DNA from: CAZJYC01 sp964550165
GTDB lineage: Bacteria; Acidobacteriota; Aminicenantia; Aminicenantales; Aminicenantaceae
Direction of reading: 5' to 3'
DNA: 64,000 bases
NCBI GenBank assembly: GCA_964550165.1
Contig: CAZJYC010000003.1
Span: forward strand, 1-64,000
A program made the translations under genes and the position numbers. Positions within the stretch are counted from its first letter, which is position 1. Each line of letters begins with the position of its first letter. The notes beneath the pieces are model-generated. The model was not told the DNA's origin. It saw nothing but the letters and a program-made list of their open reading frames with translations, and ran no database searches. Of this stretch, positions 32,503 through 41,297 are shown piece by piece.

Positions 32503-33687
32503 GTGGAGATTTTTGACAAATGTTATAACTTCACACGCGCCGAAGAAGCGATGGCCATCGGGATGTATCCCTATTTCACGCCCATCCAGGAGGTCAAGGG
32601 GAATAAGGTTAAGGTTGACGGTCGGGAGATGATCATGGTTGGGTCGAACAATTATCTTGGTCTGATCAACCACCCCCGGGTGATGAGAGCTGCCCAAGAG
32701 GCTGTCGAAAGATATGGCGTGGCCACCTGCGGTTCGAGATTTTTGAACGGAACGCTGGATATTCATGTGGAGCTTGAAAAACGGCTGGCCAAGTTTATGA
32801 ATAGGGAAGCAGCCCTTGCCTTCAGCACAGGGTTTCAAACAAATCAGGGAATTATATCAACCCTTATTGGCAGAGGAGATGCTGTCATCACAGACCGAAT
32901 AGTCCATGCCAGCATTGTCGACGCCTGCCGCCTTTCTTACGGCGATGTTTATAAATATAAACACAATGACATGGAGGACTTGGAGAGAATCATTTCCTCT
33001 TTGGGTGATGAGGTTGGAAAACTGATTGTCGTTGACGGGGTCTTCAGTATGGAAGGCGACCTGGCCAATCTGCCCGCGATTGTCGAGATTGCCAAAGAAC
33101 ACAACGCCAGGATTATGGTTGATGATGCTCATGGGATAGGGGTCATGGGAAAGAACGGAAGAGGAACAGCTGAACATTTTGGAGTGGAAGTCGATATCGA
33201 TTTGGTCATGGGGACGTTCAGCAAATCTTTTGCTTCGCTGGGCGGGTTTGTGGCTGGGGAGAAAAAGGTGATATCCTACATCAAACATTTTGCCCGCTCT
33301 CTGATTTTTAGCGCCAGCATCACGCCCGCTTCGGTGGCAGCAGTTCTGGCCACACTCGACATTATTGAAAACGAGCCCGAGAGGCGAGAGAAGCTGTGGG
33401 CAATCACCAGGAAGATGAAGTCCGGATTCGAGGCCATGGGCTACAAAACAGGACAAACAGAAACCCCGATTATTCCCCTTATTATCGGAAACGATGAGCT
33501 GACTTTCATGCTCTGGAAGCTCCTCAGAGAAGATGGCATTTTTACAAATCCTGTGATTTATCCTGCTGTTCCCAAAGGACAATCCCTTATTCGAACCAGC
33601 TATTCTGCCACACACACCGACGAGGAGCTTGAGACCGTGCTGGCCAGCTTCGAGAAATGCGGTAAGCAGCTGGGGATAATAAAATAA
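32503..33687 (+). CDS. Alpha-oxoamine synthase, serine palmitoyltransferase-like
   Basis: A 394-aa PLP enzyme that condenses an amino acid with an acyl-CoA. Family motifs are complete: GSRFLNGTLDIHVELEKRLA, His135 stacking on PLP in VHASIVDACRLS, KYKHNDMEDLE, VDGVFSMEGDLANLPAIVE, VDDAHGIGVMG, and the PLP Lys241 in GTFSKSFASLGGF. The wording of GTLDxHVxLE, KHNDM and FSMEGDLANLP is closer to Bacteroides/Sphingomonas serine palmitoyltransferases than to KBL or BioF, and an SPT-like N-terminus (MYPYFTPIQ) precedes it. The start is GTG with AAAGGAGGA seven bases upstream. The divergent SDR gene is a plausible partner in sphingoid-base synthesis. Glycine C-acetyltransferase is the main alternative. 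Confidence 0.82.
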   Translation: MEIFDKCYNFTRAEEAMAIGMYPYFTPIQEVKGNKVKVDGREMIMVGSNNYLGLINHPRVMRAAQEAVERYGVATCGSRFLNGTLDIHVELEKRLAKFMNREAALAFSTGFQTNQGIISTLIGRGDAVITDRIVHASIVDACRLSYGDVYKYKHNDMEDLERIISSLGDEVGKLIVVDGVFSMEGDLANLPAIVEIAKEHNARIMVDDAHGIGVMGKNGRGTAEHFGVEVDIDLVMGTFSKSFASLGGFVAGEKKVISYIKHFARSLIFSASITPASVAAVLATLDIIENEPERREKLWAITRKMKSGFEAMGYKTGQTETPIIPLIIGNDELTFMLWKLLREDGIFTNPVIYPAVPKGQSLIRTSYSATHTDEELETVLASFEKCGKQLGIIK

Positions 33688-33732
33688 AAAGAGAAACATT
33701 AGCCTCGTGACTTTCAGAAATTCCCAGTCGCC

Positions 33733-35559
33733 ATGAATGGAATCACAATGAGAAGAATAATTGGACAAATACTCACAATTTTTATCTTCATCGGCATGAG
33801 CTTGAGCGGAGTTGAAGCGTCCATCACCGTCCTCCCTTTAGACCAGGTCAAGGCAGGAATGAAAGGGAAGGGGAGGACTGTTTTCGCCGAAAGCAAAGTC
33901 GAGGAATTCAATGTTGAAATCCTGGGGGTTCTTCGGAATGTGGAGCCAAAGAAGAGTATCATCATCGCCAAACTCAGCAGCAATTTTTTGGATAAAACAG
34001 GCGTCATCCAAGGAATGAGCGGAAGCCCGGTCTATATCGAAGGCAAGCTCGTCGGAGCAGTTGCTTACAGCTTTGGAAATTTCACCAAGGAAGCCATTGC
34101 CGGCCTGACGCCTATCGGGGAGATGCTGGCAATTCCGGGAACGGAAGTCCCCCGATCGTCGTTTTCTTCACCTCTTCCTGTAAAAAAATACTTAAGCCTG
34201 GAAGAGCTTTTCGAAGCCAACAAAGAATTCTTCCTCTCCAAGTCTTCTTTCTTCTTTGAAGGGCAAGCCTTCGTCCCTTTAACTGTTCCCCTCGTGTTCA
34301 ACGGATTTTCTTCTCAGGCCTTCGAGAGAGCCAAGCTTTTTTTCGCAAAGCTCGGGTTTAATCCGGTGAGAGGCGGCTTTTCCGCACAAACTCTGGAAAA
34401 AATCTCTCCTCCAGATCTCTCCCTTCAAGGCGGCGACCCGGTGGCCATTCAACTGGTCGAAGGAGATATGAACGCTGCTTTCCTCGGGACTGTGACCCAT
34501 GTGGATGGGAGTAAAGTCTTGGCCTTTGGTCATCCTGTCTACAATTTGGGTGCAGTGGATTATGCCATGACCAAGGCAAAGGTGATAACGGTCATCCCTA
34601 ACCTTTCCACGTCATTCAAGATCGCCTCTTCAGACATGACTATCGGAAGATTTTCTCAAGATCGTGCCTCCGGACTTTTTGGCGAGATCGGAAAGTTGCC
34701 CCACTTAGTCCCGGTCAACATCACCATCCTGGACGAAAGAAGCGGCCTGAAGGATTTCAAGGTCAAAGTTGTCAGGGATAAGATTTTAACGCCTTTTCTG
34801 GTCAACATCGCAGTCATGAGTGTTCTCTCGGCAGAAGAGAGAGCGATCGGTGATCTTTCTTTAGAGCTCAACGGGAATATCTACCTCGATAACGCTCAGA
34901 GTGTTCATCTGGAAGACCTTTTTTCCGGGAATTTTGATAACTCTGTCAGGAACATCTCAAACCTTTTGACAGCGGTTATTTATTTGCTGACAAATAATGA
35001 GTTTAAAGAAGTGGGCATCAACCGGATCGACCTAGCGATCGACTCTTCTGAAGAGGCAAAATTTTCCTACCTGGAAAAAGTCTTGCTGGATAGATACGAA
35101 GTTTCTCCTGGTGAGAGGATACAGATAAAGATTTACTATCGGACATTCAGGGGAGAAAATGTGGTCCAAGAAGTCCAGCTCTATGCTCCCAATCTTCCCT
35201 CGGGTTCTGAATTCAATCTTGTTGTTGCTGATGCAGAATCCATGCATCGGATAGAGATGAGTCAGTACAGGATTGGAGCGTTTGTCCCACGGAGCTTGGA
35301 CCAGTTGATCAGGATTTTGAGTAATCTCAGGAAAAATAACCGCATTTATTTCAAAATCATCGCCTCCAAGCCCGGGCTGTTTCTCAAAGGCGAAGAAATG
35401 CCAAATTTGCCTCCGACCATGAAGTCCATGTTTTCCTCTCCCAGGGCTGCAACATCCAATCCTATCGAGCTCACCAGATCCACGCTGAGCGAATATCAAA
35501 TGGTCGTTCCTGATGTCTTCAAGGGAGCAGTCGTCATTCCGATTAAAATCAAGAAATAG
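33733..35559 (+). CDS. Secreted SpoIVB-type S55 peptidase domain protein
   Basis: A 608-aa exported protein. After a signal peptide (IIGQILTIFIFIGMSLSGVEA) comes the SpoIVB/S55 domain: LPLDQVKAGMKGKGRTV, the nucleophile region IQGMSGSPVYIEGKLVGAVAY, and later the expected His in LAFGHPVYNLG. The C-terminal half (about 330-600) is beta-rich with no known family. S55 peptidases were described for sporulation (SpoIVB) but large periplasmic homologues occur in non-sporulating bacteria, and nothing else here suggests sporulation. The start may be ATG 33733 or 33748. The beta-propeller gene follows after 12 bases, so the two are probably functional partners. Confidence 0.82.
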   Translation: MNGITMRRIIGQILTIFIFIGMSLSGVEASITVLPLDQVKAGMKGKGRTVFAESKVEEFNVEILGVLRNVEPKKSIIIAKLSSNFLDKTGVIQGMSGSPVYIEGKLVGAVAYSFGNFTKEAIAGLTPIGEMLAIPGTEVPRSSFSSPLPVKKYLSLEELFEANKEFFLSKSSFFFEGQAFVPLTVPLVFNGFSSQAFERAKLFFAKLGFNPVRGGFSAQTLEKISPPDLSLQGGDPVAIQLVEGDMNAAFLGTVTHVDGSKVLAFGHPVYNLGAVDYAMTKAKVITVIPNLSTSFKIASSDMTIGRFSQDRASGLFGEIGKLPHLVPVNITILDERSGLKDFKVKVVRDKILTPFLVNIAVMSVLSAEERAIGDLSLELNGNIYLDNAQSVHLEDLFSGNFDNSVRNISNLLTAVIYLLTNNEFKEVGINRIDLAIDSSEEAKFSYLEKVLLDRYEVSPGERIQIKIYYRTFRGENVVQEVQLYAPNLPSGSEFNLVVADAESMHRIEMSQYRIGAFVPRSLDQLIRILSNLRKNNRIYFKIIASKPGLFLKGEEMPNLPPTMKSMFSSPRAATSNPIELTRSTLSEYQMVVPDVFKGAVVIPIKIKK

Positions 35560-35571
35560 GAGATAAGGGGA

Positions 35572-37731
35572 ATGAAAAAAGTATGGGTTGCCGTTTTCAG
35601 TGTGCTGGTCATCTTGACTCAGGCTCTTCAAGGAGTTGTTCCGCAAAAATGGGAAATCCGAGGCAAAGATGAATTTTTAAAAGGGAAATTTGATGGAATC
35701 TCGGTTTCCTACGGCGGAATTCTTTCCCTTTCTCCTAAAGAAGAAAAAATAGAGGGGCCGGCCGAGGAATTTTATCTGTCATTCCTCATCACTTCGGAAG
35801 ACGTTATCTTCGTTGGCACAGGCCATGGAGGGAAAATATACAGAATCAGCAAGGGCGGCCAGCCAGAGGCTTATTTTCAAGTCCCGGAGATGGATATTTA
35901 CTGTCTCGCCATGGACAAAAAGGGAAATCTCTATGCCGGAACCTCGCCTAACGGGAAGATTTATAAAATCACGGACAAGAACAAAGGTGACCTTTTCTTT
36001 GATCCCCGGGAGAAGTATATCTGGGATTTGCTCTTTAACGAAAAAGGCGCGTTGCTGGCGGCAGTCGGTGAGAACGGCGGGATCTATGAGATAAACCAAC
36101 AGGGAGAAGGCCGCTTAATCCTCAAGGCTGAGGAAAATCACATCCTCTGCATGCAGATGGACAAGAACGGGAATCTTCTCGCTGGAAGCGGCGGCCAAGG
36201 AATTCTCTACAGAATCCAGCAGGGGAAAAGGGCTTCTGTCCTTTTTGAGTCCCCGTATGAAGAAATAAAGAGCATTGCCCTCGATGGGGAAGGGAATATT
36301 TACGCTGCAGCCAGTGGGATTGTGATCAAGCCCAAGAGAGAGGAGATCGTCTCTCCTGTGAGAACTGAGACAGAGGTCGCTGTGACTGTCTCGGCGTCCG
36401 CGGCTGGAGCCCCGGAGATTCCTTCTTTAATCCCCGTCCAGAAGCAGCCGGGCGCTCTTTATAGGATAGATCCGGAAGGAATGGCCAAGAGACTCTGGAG
36501 TTCTGATGAAGAATTGGTTTACAGCCTGCTCTGGAACGAAGCTGAGAAAAAGCTTATATTCGGGACAGGAAACCTGGGGAGGGTTTATGCTTTTGACAAA
36601 TATGAAAAAATCTCTCTCCTCCTCCAGAAGAAGTCAGAGCAGATTTATTATCTTATTCCCTTCCGTTCAAGAATTTATGTGCTCGCCAACAATCCCTGCA
36701 GCTTGAGTGCTCTATATCCCGAGCAGGTCCTCAGCGGAGAGTATCTCAGTCAGGTTATGGACACCCGGACTGTCTCCTCCTGGGGAAGAATAGAATGGGA
36801 GGCGGAGGTTCCTGCGGGGACAACTCTCCAATTTCAAACACGCTGCGGAAATTCCAGCGAGCCCAACGAGACTTGGAGTGACTGGTCTCCCCCTTATCAA
36901 AAAAAGGAAGGGGAAAAGATTTTGAGCCCCAAATCCCGCTACATCCAGTTTAAAGGCATGTTTAAGACTCAAGCTGGGAAAATCTCTCCTCTTCTCACCA
37001 GAATCTCTCTTTTCTACCTCCAGGCTAATGTAGCGCCGGTTATCACCAAACTGGAGCTCCTCGCTCCCAATGAAGTCTATTTGAAACTTCCAGAGCCACA
37101 GGAAGTCATATGGGGGCTGGATGTGGATGCCTCCGATCAGGCAAAGACTAAGGATAAAGATGTCACCCTGGCCGTGGCGAAAAAAATCCAGAGAAAAGGC
37201 TTCCAGACCCTGACCTGGGATGCGGATGATGAGAATGGCGACAGGCTTCTCTTTTCCATCCAGATGAAGAGAGAAGATGAAAGCCAATGGCGAGTTTTAA
37301 AAGAAAAATGGTTAGAGACAATTTACGCCTTTGACACGGTTTCTTTTCCTGACGGTGTCTATTTTCTGAAAATCGTAGCGAGTGATAGTCCTTCTAACCC
37401 TGCGGGCATGGAGCTCGAATCGGATAAAATCAGCCAGCCTTTGGTCATTGACAATTCTCTTCCCGTTATCAAGAATTTCCAGGCCACAAAAGATAAGAAT
37501 AGGCTGATCGTGACTTTTCAAGCCGAGGATTCCTTCTCCCGCATCGAGGAGGTCCAGTATCTTATCCGGCCGAATGAGTGGCAGAGCGTTTTTCCCGAAG
37601 ATGGAATCTGTGACTCAAAGCAGGAGAGCTTCAAATTAGCTGTGACCCTCTCCCCGGGCATGGAGAACATGATCACAATCAGAGTCAGGGACAGCCAAGG
37701 CAACGTTGGCGTTTACAGGGAGACTTTTTAG
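35572..37731 (+). CDS. Periplasmic beta-propeller protein with C-terminal Ig-like domains
   Basis: A 719-aa protein with a signal peptide (WVAVFSVLVILTQALQG). Residues about 70-390 carry repeated propeller blades with the pattern xxGNLYAGTSPNGKIYKI, KGALLAAVGENGGIYEI, NGNLLAGSGGQGILYRI and IYAAASG, as in NHL/SMP-30/two-component-regulator propellers. A low-complexity Ala/Ser/Val stretch follows near 265-290. The rest (about 390-719) is beta-sandwich-like (WDADDENGDRLLFSIQ; FPDGVYFLKIVASDSPSNPAG), resembling fibronectin or Ig folds. It begins 12 bases after the S55 peptidase with GGAGATAAGGGG as ribosome site. It probably works with, or is processed by, that peptidase. Biochemical role unknown. 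Confidence 0.75.
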   Translation: MKKVWVAVFSVLVILTQALQGVVPQKWEIRGKDEFLKGKFDGISVSYGGILSLSPKEEKIEGPAEEFYLSFLITSEDVIFVGTGHGGKIYRISKGGQPEAYFQVPEMDIYCLAMDKKGNLYAGTSPNGKIYKITDKNKGDLFFDPREKYIWDLLFNEKGALLAAVGENGGIYEINQQGEGRLILKAEENHILCMQMDKNGNLLAGSGGQGILYRIQQGKRASVLFESPYEEIKSIALDGEGNIYAAASGIVIKPKREEIVSPVRTETEVAVTVSASAAGAPEIPSLIPVQKQPGALYRIDPEGMAKRLWSSDEELVYSLLWNEAEKKLIFGTGNLGRVYAFDKYEKISLLLQKKSEQIYYLIPFRSRIYVLANNPCSLSALYPEQVLSGEYLSQVMDTRTVSSWGRIEWEAEVPAGTTLQFQTRCGNSSEPNETWSDWSPPYQKKEGEKILSPKSRYIQFKGMFKTQAGKISPLLTRISLFYLQANVAPVITKLELLAPNEVYLKLPEPQEVIWGLDVDASDQAKTKDKDVTLAVAKKIQRKGFQTLTWDADDENGDRLLFSIQMKREDESQWRVLKEKWLETIYAFDTVSFPDGVYFLKIVASDSPSNPAGMELESDKISQPLVIDNSLPVIKNFQATKDKNRLIVTFQAEDSFSRIEEVQYLIRPNEWQSVFPEDGICDSKQESFKLAVTLSPGMENMITIRVRDSQGNVGVYRETF

Positions 37732-37737
37732 GCTTTT

Positions 37738-38301
37738 TTATCCTTTGACTCTCTCCAAATATTTATTTTCTCTTGTATCGATCCGGACAAGGTCTCCTTT
37801 TTTGATGAATTGAGGGACGTTGACGGTGAGGCCTGTTTCCAGCACTGCACGCTTGCTGCTGGCAGATTGGGTGGCCCCCTTGAGGAAAGGTTCTGTCTCT
37901 GCGACTTTTAAATCCACAGTTATCGGAGGCTCTATCGCGACAGCAATTCCTTCGTGCATTTCAACCGAAAAAACAACGTTGGGAACAAGATAGGGAAGGG
38001 CATCCTCAATCGTTTCTTTAGAAAGTTTGATTTGGTCGTAGTTTTCAAGGTTCATGAAGATGTAGTCATCCCCGCTCTGATAGAGATATTCCATCTCAAC
38101 TTTTTCCAGGAAAGCCTGCTCGACGCGGTCGTTGGAGCGGAACCTGTAGTCCAGAAGAGTATGATCTCTGAGATTCCGAAGTTTTGTTTGCACCATGGCC
38201 CTCCAATTGCCGGGAGCGATATGGACAGCTTCGAGCACTTTGTAGATTTCCGCATTCAGCTTTATGGCCATTCCTTTTCTCATCTGAGTGGCGTTGATCA
38301 T
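37738..38301 (-). CDS. efp: Translation elongation factor P, subtype with Asn at the modified-Lys site
   Basis: EF-P binds stalled ribosomes and promotes peptide bonds at consecutive prolines. The 187-aa protein has the three EF-P domains and the diagnostic RFRSNDRVEQAFLEKVEMEYLY and KGATQSASSKRAVLETGL stretches. The domain-I loop reads HIAPGNWRAMVQTKLRNL, so the residue equivalent to E. coli Lys34 (beta-lysylated) is Asn32, and the Arg32 of the rhamnosylated type is also absent. I know of this PGN-loop from acidobacterial and planctomycete-like EF-Ps, which supports the taxonomic guess and implies an unmodified or differently modified factor. It is convergent with the propeller gene, six bases apart. 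Confidence 0.95.
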   Translation of the reverse strand: MINATQMRKGMAIKLNAEIYKVLEAVHIAPGNWRAMVQTKLRNLRDHTLLDYRFRSNDRVEQAFLEKVEMEYLYQSGDDYIFMNLENYDQIKLSKETIEDALPYLVPNVVFSVEMHEGIAVAIEPPITVDLKVAETEPFLKGATQSASSKRAVLETGLTVNVPQFIKKGDLVRIDTRENKYLERVKG

Positions 38302-38574
38302 CTTTTCTCCTTTCCTCTCACTTCGTCCTCGGTTTTTCAGTCGTGTTTTGACGATTCTTGAGTAGATCGATCAACCTCTTTTTTTCACCGTTCGACCTCT
38401 TTTACATTTTAATTGAGGTCTGAAGATTTTTTCAAATTATTCTTTTTCCGAGATCGTTCAAGGAATTTCTGATTCGGATCACAACATGGAAGAAGAAAGC
38501 TAAAATCTTTTAGTTATGAGTTGATTTTACAGAAAATTTTATTTATAAAGGACTCATGTTTCGATGAGGGAAGG

Positions 38575-39369
38575 ATGCTTGAGGTCTGTTTTTTAGGAAC
38601 AGCAGGTTCTGTGGCAACTGAAGAGAGGGACAACACGTCTTTTATCATCCATAAGGATGGAGCTTTGATTTTGGTCGACTGCCCCGGCTGTGTCATTAAG
38701 AAGATAAAAAAGCTTAACTTTGATCCACAAAGAGTTAACTCGATTCTGATCACCCATATTCATCCCGACCATATTTATGGCTTGCCGTCTTTTGTCCACA
38801 GCCTGATGCTCGAAGATTGCCTTATCCGCCTTATGGGCTCAAAAGAGACTGTCGATTTCTGTAATAATTTTCTAAATCTCTTTCATCTCCAGGATAGGAG
38901 TATCAAGACAAGGATCGAATTTGTCGTCCTGAAGCCGGGAGAGCTCTTTGAGCTGGAAGGCTCGATAAAATGCATCGCTTTTAGAGTGCCTCACAGCCCT
39001 CCATCCCTGGCCTATCATTTTTTCTTCGAGAAAGAAAAGAAAAAATTGCTTTACTCAGGTGATACTGCCCCCAGCCCTTCTCTTTTTCGGGAAGCCAACA
39101 AAGTCGATTATCTCATTCATGACTGCAGCGCTCCTTCTCGGTATTTCAAAGAATATCCTTCCCTTCATACTATGCACACCCATTCTCTTGAGCTGGGGAA
39201 ACTTGCTCAAGAGTCGGGAGTAAGATGTCTTATTCCCTGTCATTTTTTCGGGGAATTGGAGTTCTCCCTCGCTGAGATCGATGAGGAGATCAGGAAAAAC
39301 TATAAAGGCAAGCTTATCATACCGGAAGATTTTGATAAAATCGATTTATGGCAAGCTCAGGCTGAGTAG
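38575..39369 (+). CDS. Metallo-beta-lactamase fold hydrolase, RNase Z-like
   Basis: A 264-aa MBL-fold protein. The metal motif ITHIHPDHIYGLPSF (HxHxDH) is intact, with later ligands in FRVPHSPPSLAY, LLYSGDTAPS and CLIPCHFFG. The order matches the RNase Z/ElaC-like subfamily, but the long exosite arm of RNase Z is not evident, so a general phosphodiesterase or other MBL activity is equally possible. The start is ATG 38575 with GAGGGAAGG directly upstream; an in-frame TTG at 38521 is less likely. The stop codon lies inside the first arm of a repeat (39359-39427). Confidence 0.78.
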   Translation: MLEVCFLGTAGSVATEERDNTSFIIHKDGALILVDCPGCVIKKIKKLNFDPQRVNSILITHIHPDHIYGLPSFVHSLMLEDCLIRLMGSKETVDFCNNFLNLFHLQDRSIKTRIEFVVLKPGELFELEGSIKCIAFRVPHSPPSLAYHFFFEKEKKKLLYSGDTAPSPSLFREANKVDYLIHDCSAPSRYFKEYPSLHTMHTHSLELGKLAQESGVRCLIPCHFFGELEFSLAEIDEEIRKNYKGKLIIPEDFDKIDLWQAQAE

Positions 39370-39427
39370 TTCGGAAACACGCCGCTTTTATAAATCCACT
39401 GCTCTGAGCAATTTCCCCACTCAGCCT
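39359..39427. repeat. Intergenic repeat of the GGCTGAGTGGTTCGGA family
   Basis: AGGCTGAGT (39359-39367) and ACTCAGCCT (39419-39427) form a nine-base inverted repeat around 51 bases. The left end, GGCTGAGTAGTTCGGAAACACGC, matches the starts of the elements at 54296 and 63644. It overlaps the stop codon of the MBL gene. Confidence 0.5.
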
Positions 39428-39611
39428 TCACCTGGCGTGAGTCGATCGTTGCTAAGCCAGTTTTTTGGAAAAACTGAACTTGACCCGGACAAAAGACTTG
39501 AAAGTCGGGACCCTATTTTTGCAGCTTTCGGAGAACACCAGGCCGATGATGGCGAAAAGGAGCTGAAAAAGAAAGCGCCTCTTGTTCTCGAGGATGAATG
39601 AGGAGGGAGAG

Positions 39612-41288
39612 ATGAAAGGCTTCGCTGCTTTTCTTTTAATTTTGTTTTTTATTTTCGGCCTTGCCTGCCAGTCAAGCTCAAAAAAAGGCAAGGCAGACCT
39701 CATTTTATTTAACGGGACAGTCTGGGCCGTCAATCCTCCGCAATCCCGGGCAGAAGCTGTGGCTATCCAAGGGGAAAAGATTCTCTTTGTCGGCGCCTCG
39801 AAGGATACGGAAAAGCTCAGGGGCGAAAAAACTCAGGCCATCGATTTAAACGGAGACTTAGTTCTTCCAGGTTTTATCGATAGCCACACCCATTTCTTGG
39901 ACGGAGGGTTTTCGCTGTTGAGCATTCAGTTGAGAGATGTCCGAACTCGGGAAGAGTTTGTCACACGCATTGGAAACAAGGCTAAAGAGATCGGAAAAGG
40001 GAGCTGGATTCTTAACGGCAACTGGGACCACCAGCAGTTCGAACCTCCTGAGCTCCCCAGGAAAGAATGGATTGACACAGTCACACCCCAAAACCCGGTT
40101 TGTGTCAACAGGCATGATGGGCACATGGTGCTTGCCAACAGCCTCGCGATGAAAATCGCCGGAATCTCGAGAGACACTCCCTCTCCCGATGGAGGAGAAA
40201 TTCTCAAAGATTTTGTTACGGGAGAGCCGACAGGTATTCTGAAGGATGCCGCCATGGAGCTTGTCACGAGGCATATTCCCGAGCCTTCTCTTGCAGAAAG
40301 ATTGCGTGCCGGGGAGGTGGCTCTGGGACATGCGGTTCAGAGAGGGGTGACCTCAATCCATGACATGGGTCCTGTTCGAAACTTTGATGTTTACGAGAAA
40401 CTTCTCAAAGAGCACAAACTTACAGCCCGCCTCTGTCTTTACATCCCCATAGCTAACGCCGACAACCTCTCCAGCGTTCGGTCGGAAATGGATGCATCCA
40501 ATGCCTTTTTAAAAATCGGAGGGTTGAAAGGGTTCGTCGATGGCTCTTTAGGGTCTTCAACCGCCTTGTTTTTTGAACCCTATGACGATAGCCTTCAGAA
40601 CAGAGGCCTGCTCCATTCTCAGATGTTTCCTGAAGGAACCATGGAGCGAAGAATCAAGGAAGCGGATCGAGCCGGTCTTCAGGTGGCCATCCATGCCATC
40701 GGCGACAGAGCGAACAACATGATCTTGGACATCTTTGAGCGGGTCATGGCCCAGGAAAGGGAGAGGGAGAGACGCTGGAGAATCGAGCATGCCCAACACC
40801 TTCTGCCTCGGGACATGGAGCGCATGGCCGAGCTCAAGGTTATTGCCTCAGTTCAGCCTTACCATGCTATCGATGACGGCCGCTGGGCAGAGAAGAAAAT
40901 CGGCAGGAAGCGCTGCCAGTCCACCTATGCCTTCAAATCCCTTGTGGATAAAGGCACTCTTCTTGCTGCAGGTTCGGATTGGACAGTCGCTCCCCTCGAC
41001 CCACTGACTGGCATCTACGCCTTCGTAACCCGCCAGACCGCCGACGGCAAGAATCCCCAAGGCTGGTTTCCTGAGCAGAGGATCCCTCTGGAAGAGGCCG
41101 TCAAGGCTTATACGCTGAACGGAGCTTTTGCCGAATTTTCCGAACATCGCAAGGGTTCCATCGAGAAAGGAAAGCTGGCTGATCTCGTGGTCCTCAGCAG
41201 GAATCTTTTTAAAATTCCGCCTGAGGAAATCCAGGAGACCGAGGTTAAGATGACCATCTTTAACGGAAAAATCATCCACAGGAAATAG
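39612..41288 (+). CDS. YtcJ-like amidohydrolase (amidohydrolase family 3), predicted lipoprotein
   Basis: A 558-aa metal-dependent hydrolase. The N-terminus is a lipoprotein signal (FLLILFFIFGLAC, lipobox ending in Cys), so it is anchored on the outer face of a membrane. The amidohydrolase fold shows metal-site motifs FIDSHTHFLDGGFS, VAIHAIGDRANN, RIEHAQHL and AAGSDWTVAPLDPLTG, as in YtcJ/YfbL-type enzymes whose substrates are mostly unknown. The start at 39612 has GGAGGGAGAG upstream; the frame extends ten codons further but without support. The calcium/sodium exchanger gene begins nine bases after its stop, suggesting co-transcription. Confidence 0.87.
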   Translation: MKGFAAFLLILFFIFGLACQSSSKKGKADLILFNGTVWAVNPPQSRAEAVAIQGEKILFVGASKDTEKLRGEKTQAIDLNGDLVLPGFIDSHTHFLDGGFSLLSIQLRDVRTREEFVTRIGNKAKEIGKGSWILNGNWDHQQFEPPELPRKEWIDTVTPQNPVCVNRHDGHMVLANSLAMKIAGISRDTPSPDGGEILKDFVTGEPTGILKDAAMELVTRHIPEPSLAERLRAGEVALGHAVQRGVTSIHDMGPVRNFDVYEKLLKEHKLTARLCLYIPIANADNLSSVRSEMDASNAFLKIGGLKGFVDGSLGSSTALFFEPYDDSLQNRGLLHSQMFPEGTMERRIKEADRAGLQVAIHAIGDRANNMILDIFERVMAQERERERRWRIEHAQHLLPRDMERMAELKVIASVQPYHAIDDGRWAEKKIGRKRCQSTYAFKSLVDKGTLLAAGSDWTVAPLDPLTGIYAFVTRQTADGKNPQGWFPEQRIPLEEAVKAYTLNGAFAEFSEHRKGSIEKGKLADLVVLSRNLFKIPPEEIQETEVKMTIFNGKIIHRK

Positions 41289-41297
41289 CCCTATTTC

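Noticed and set aside
33733..35559. Evidence for sporulation from the SpoIVB-like peptidase
   Set aside because: S55 domains occur in non-sporulating bacteria, and no other sporulation gene is in the window.
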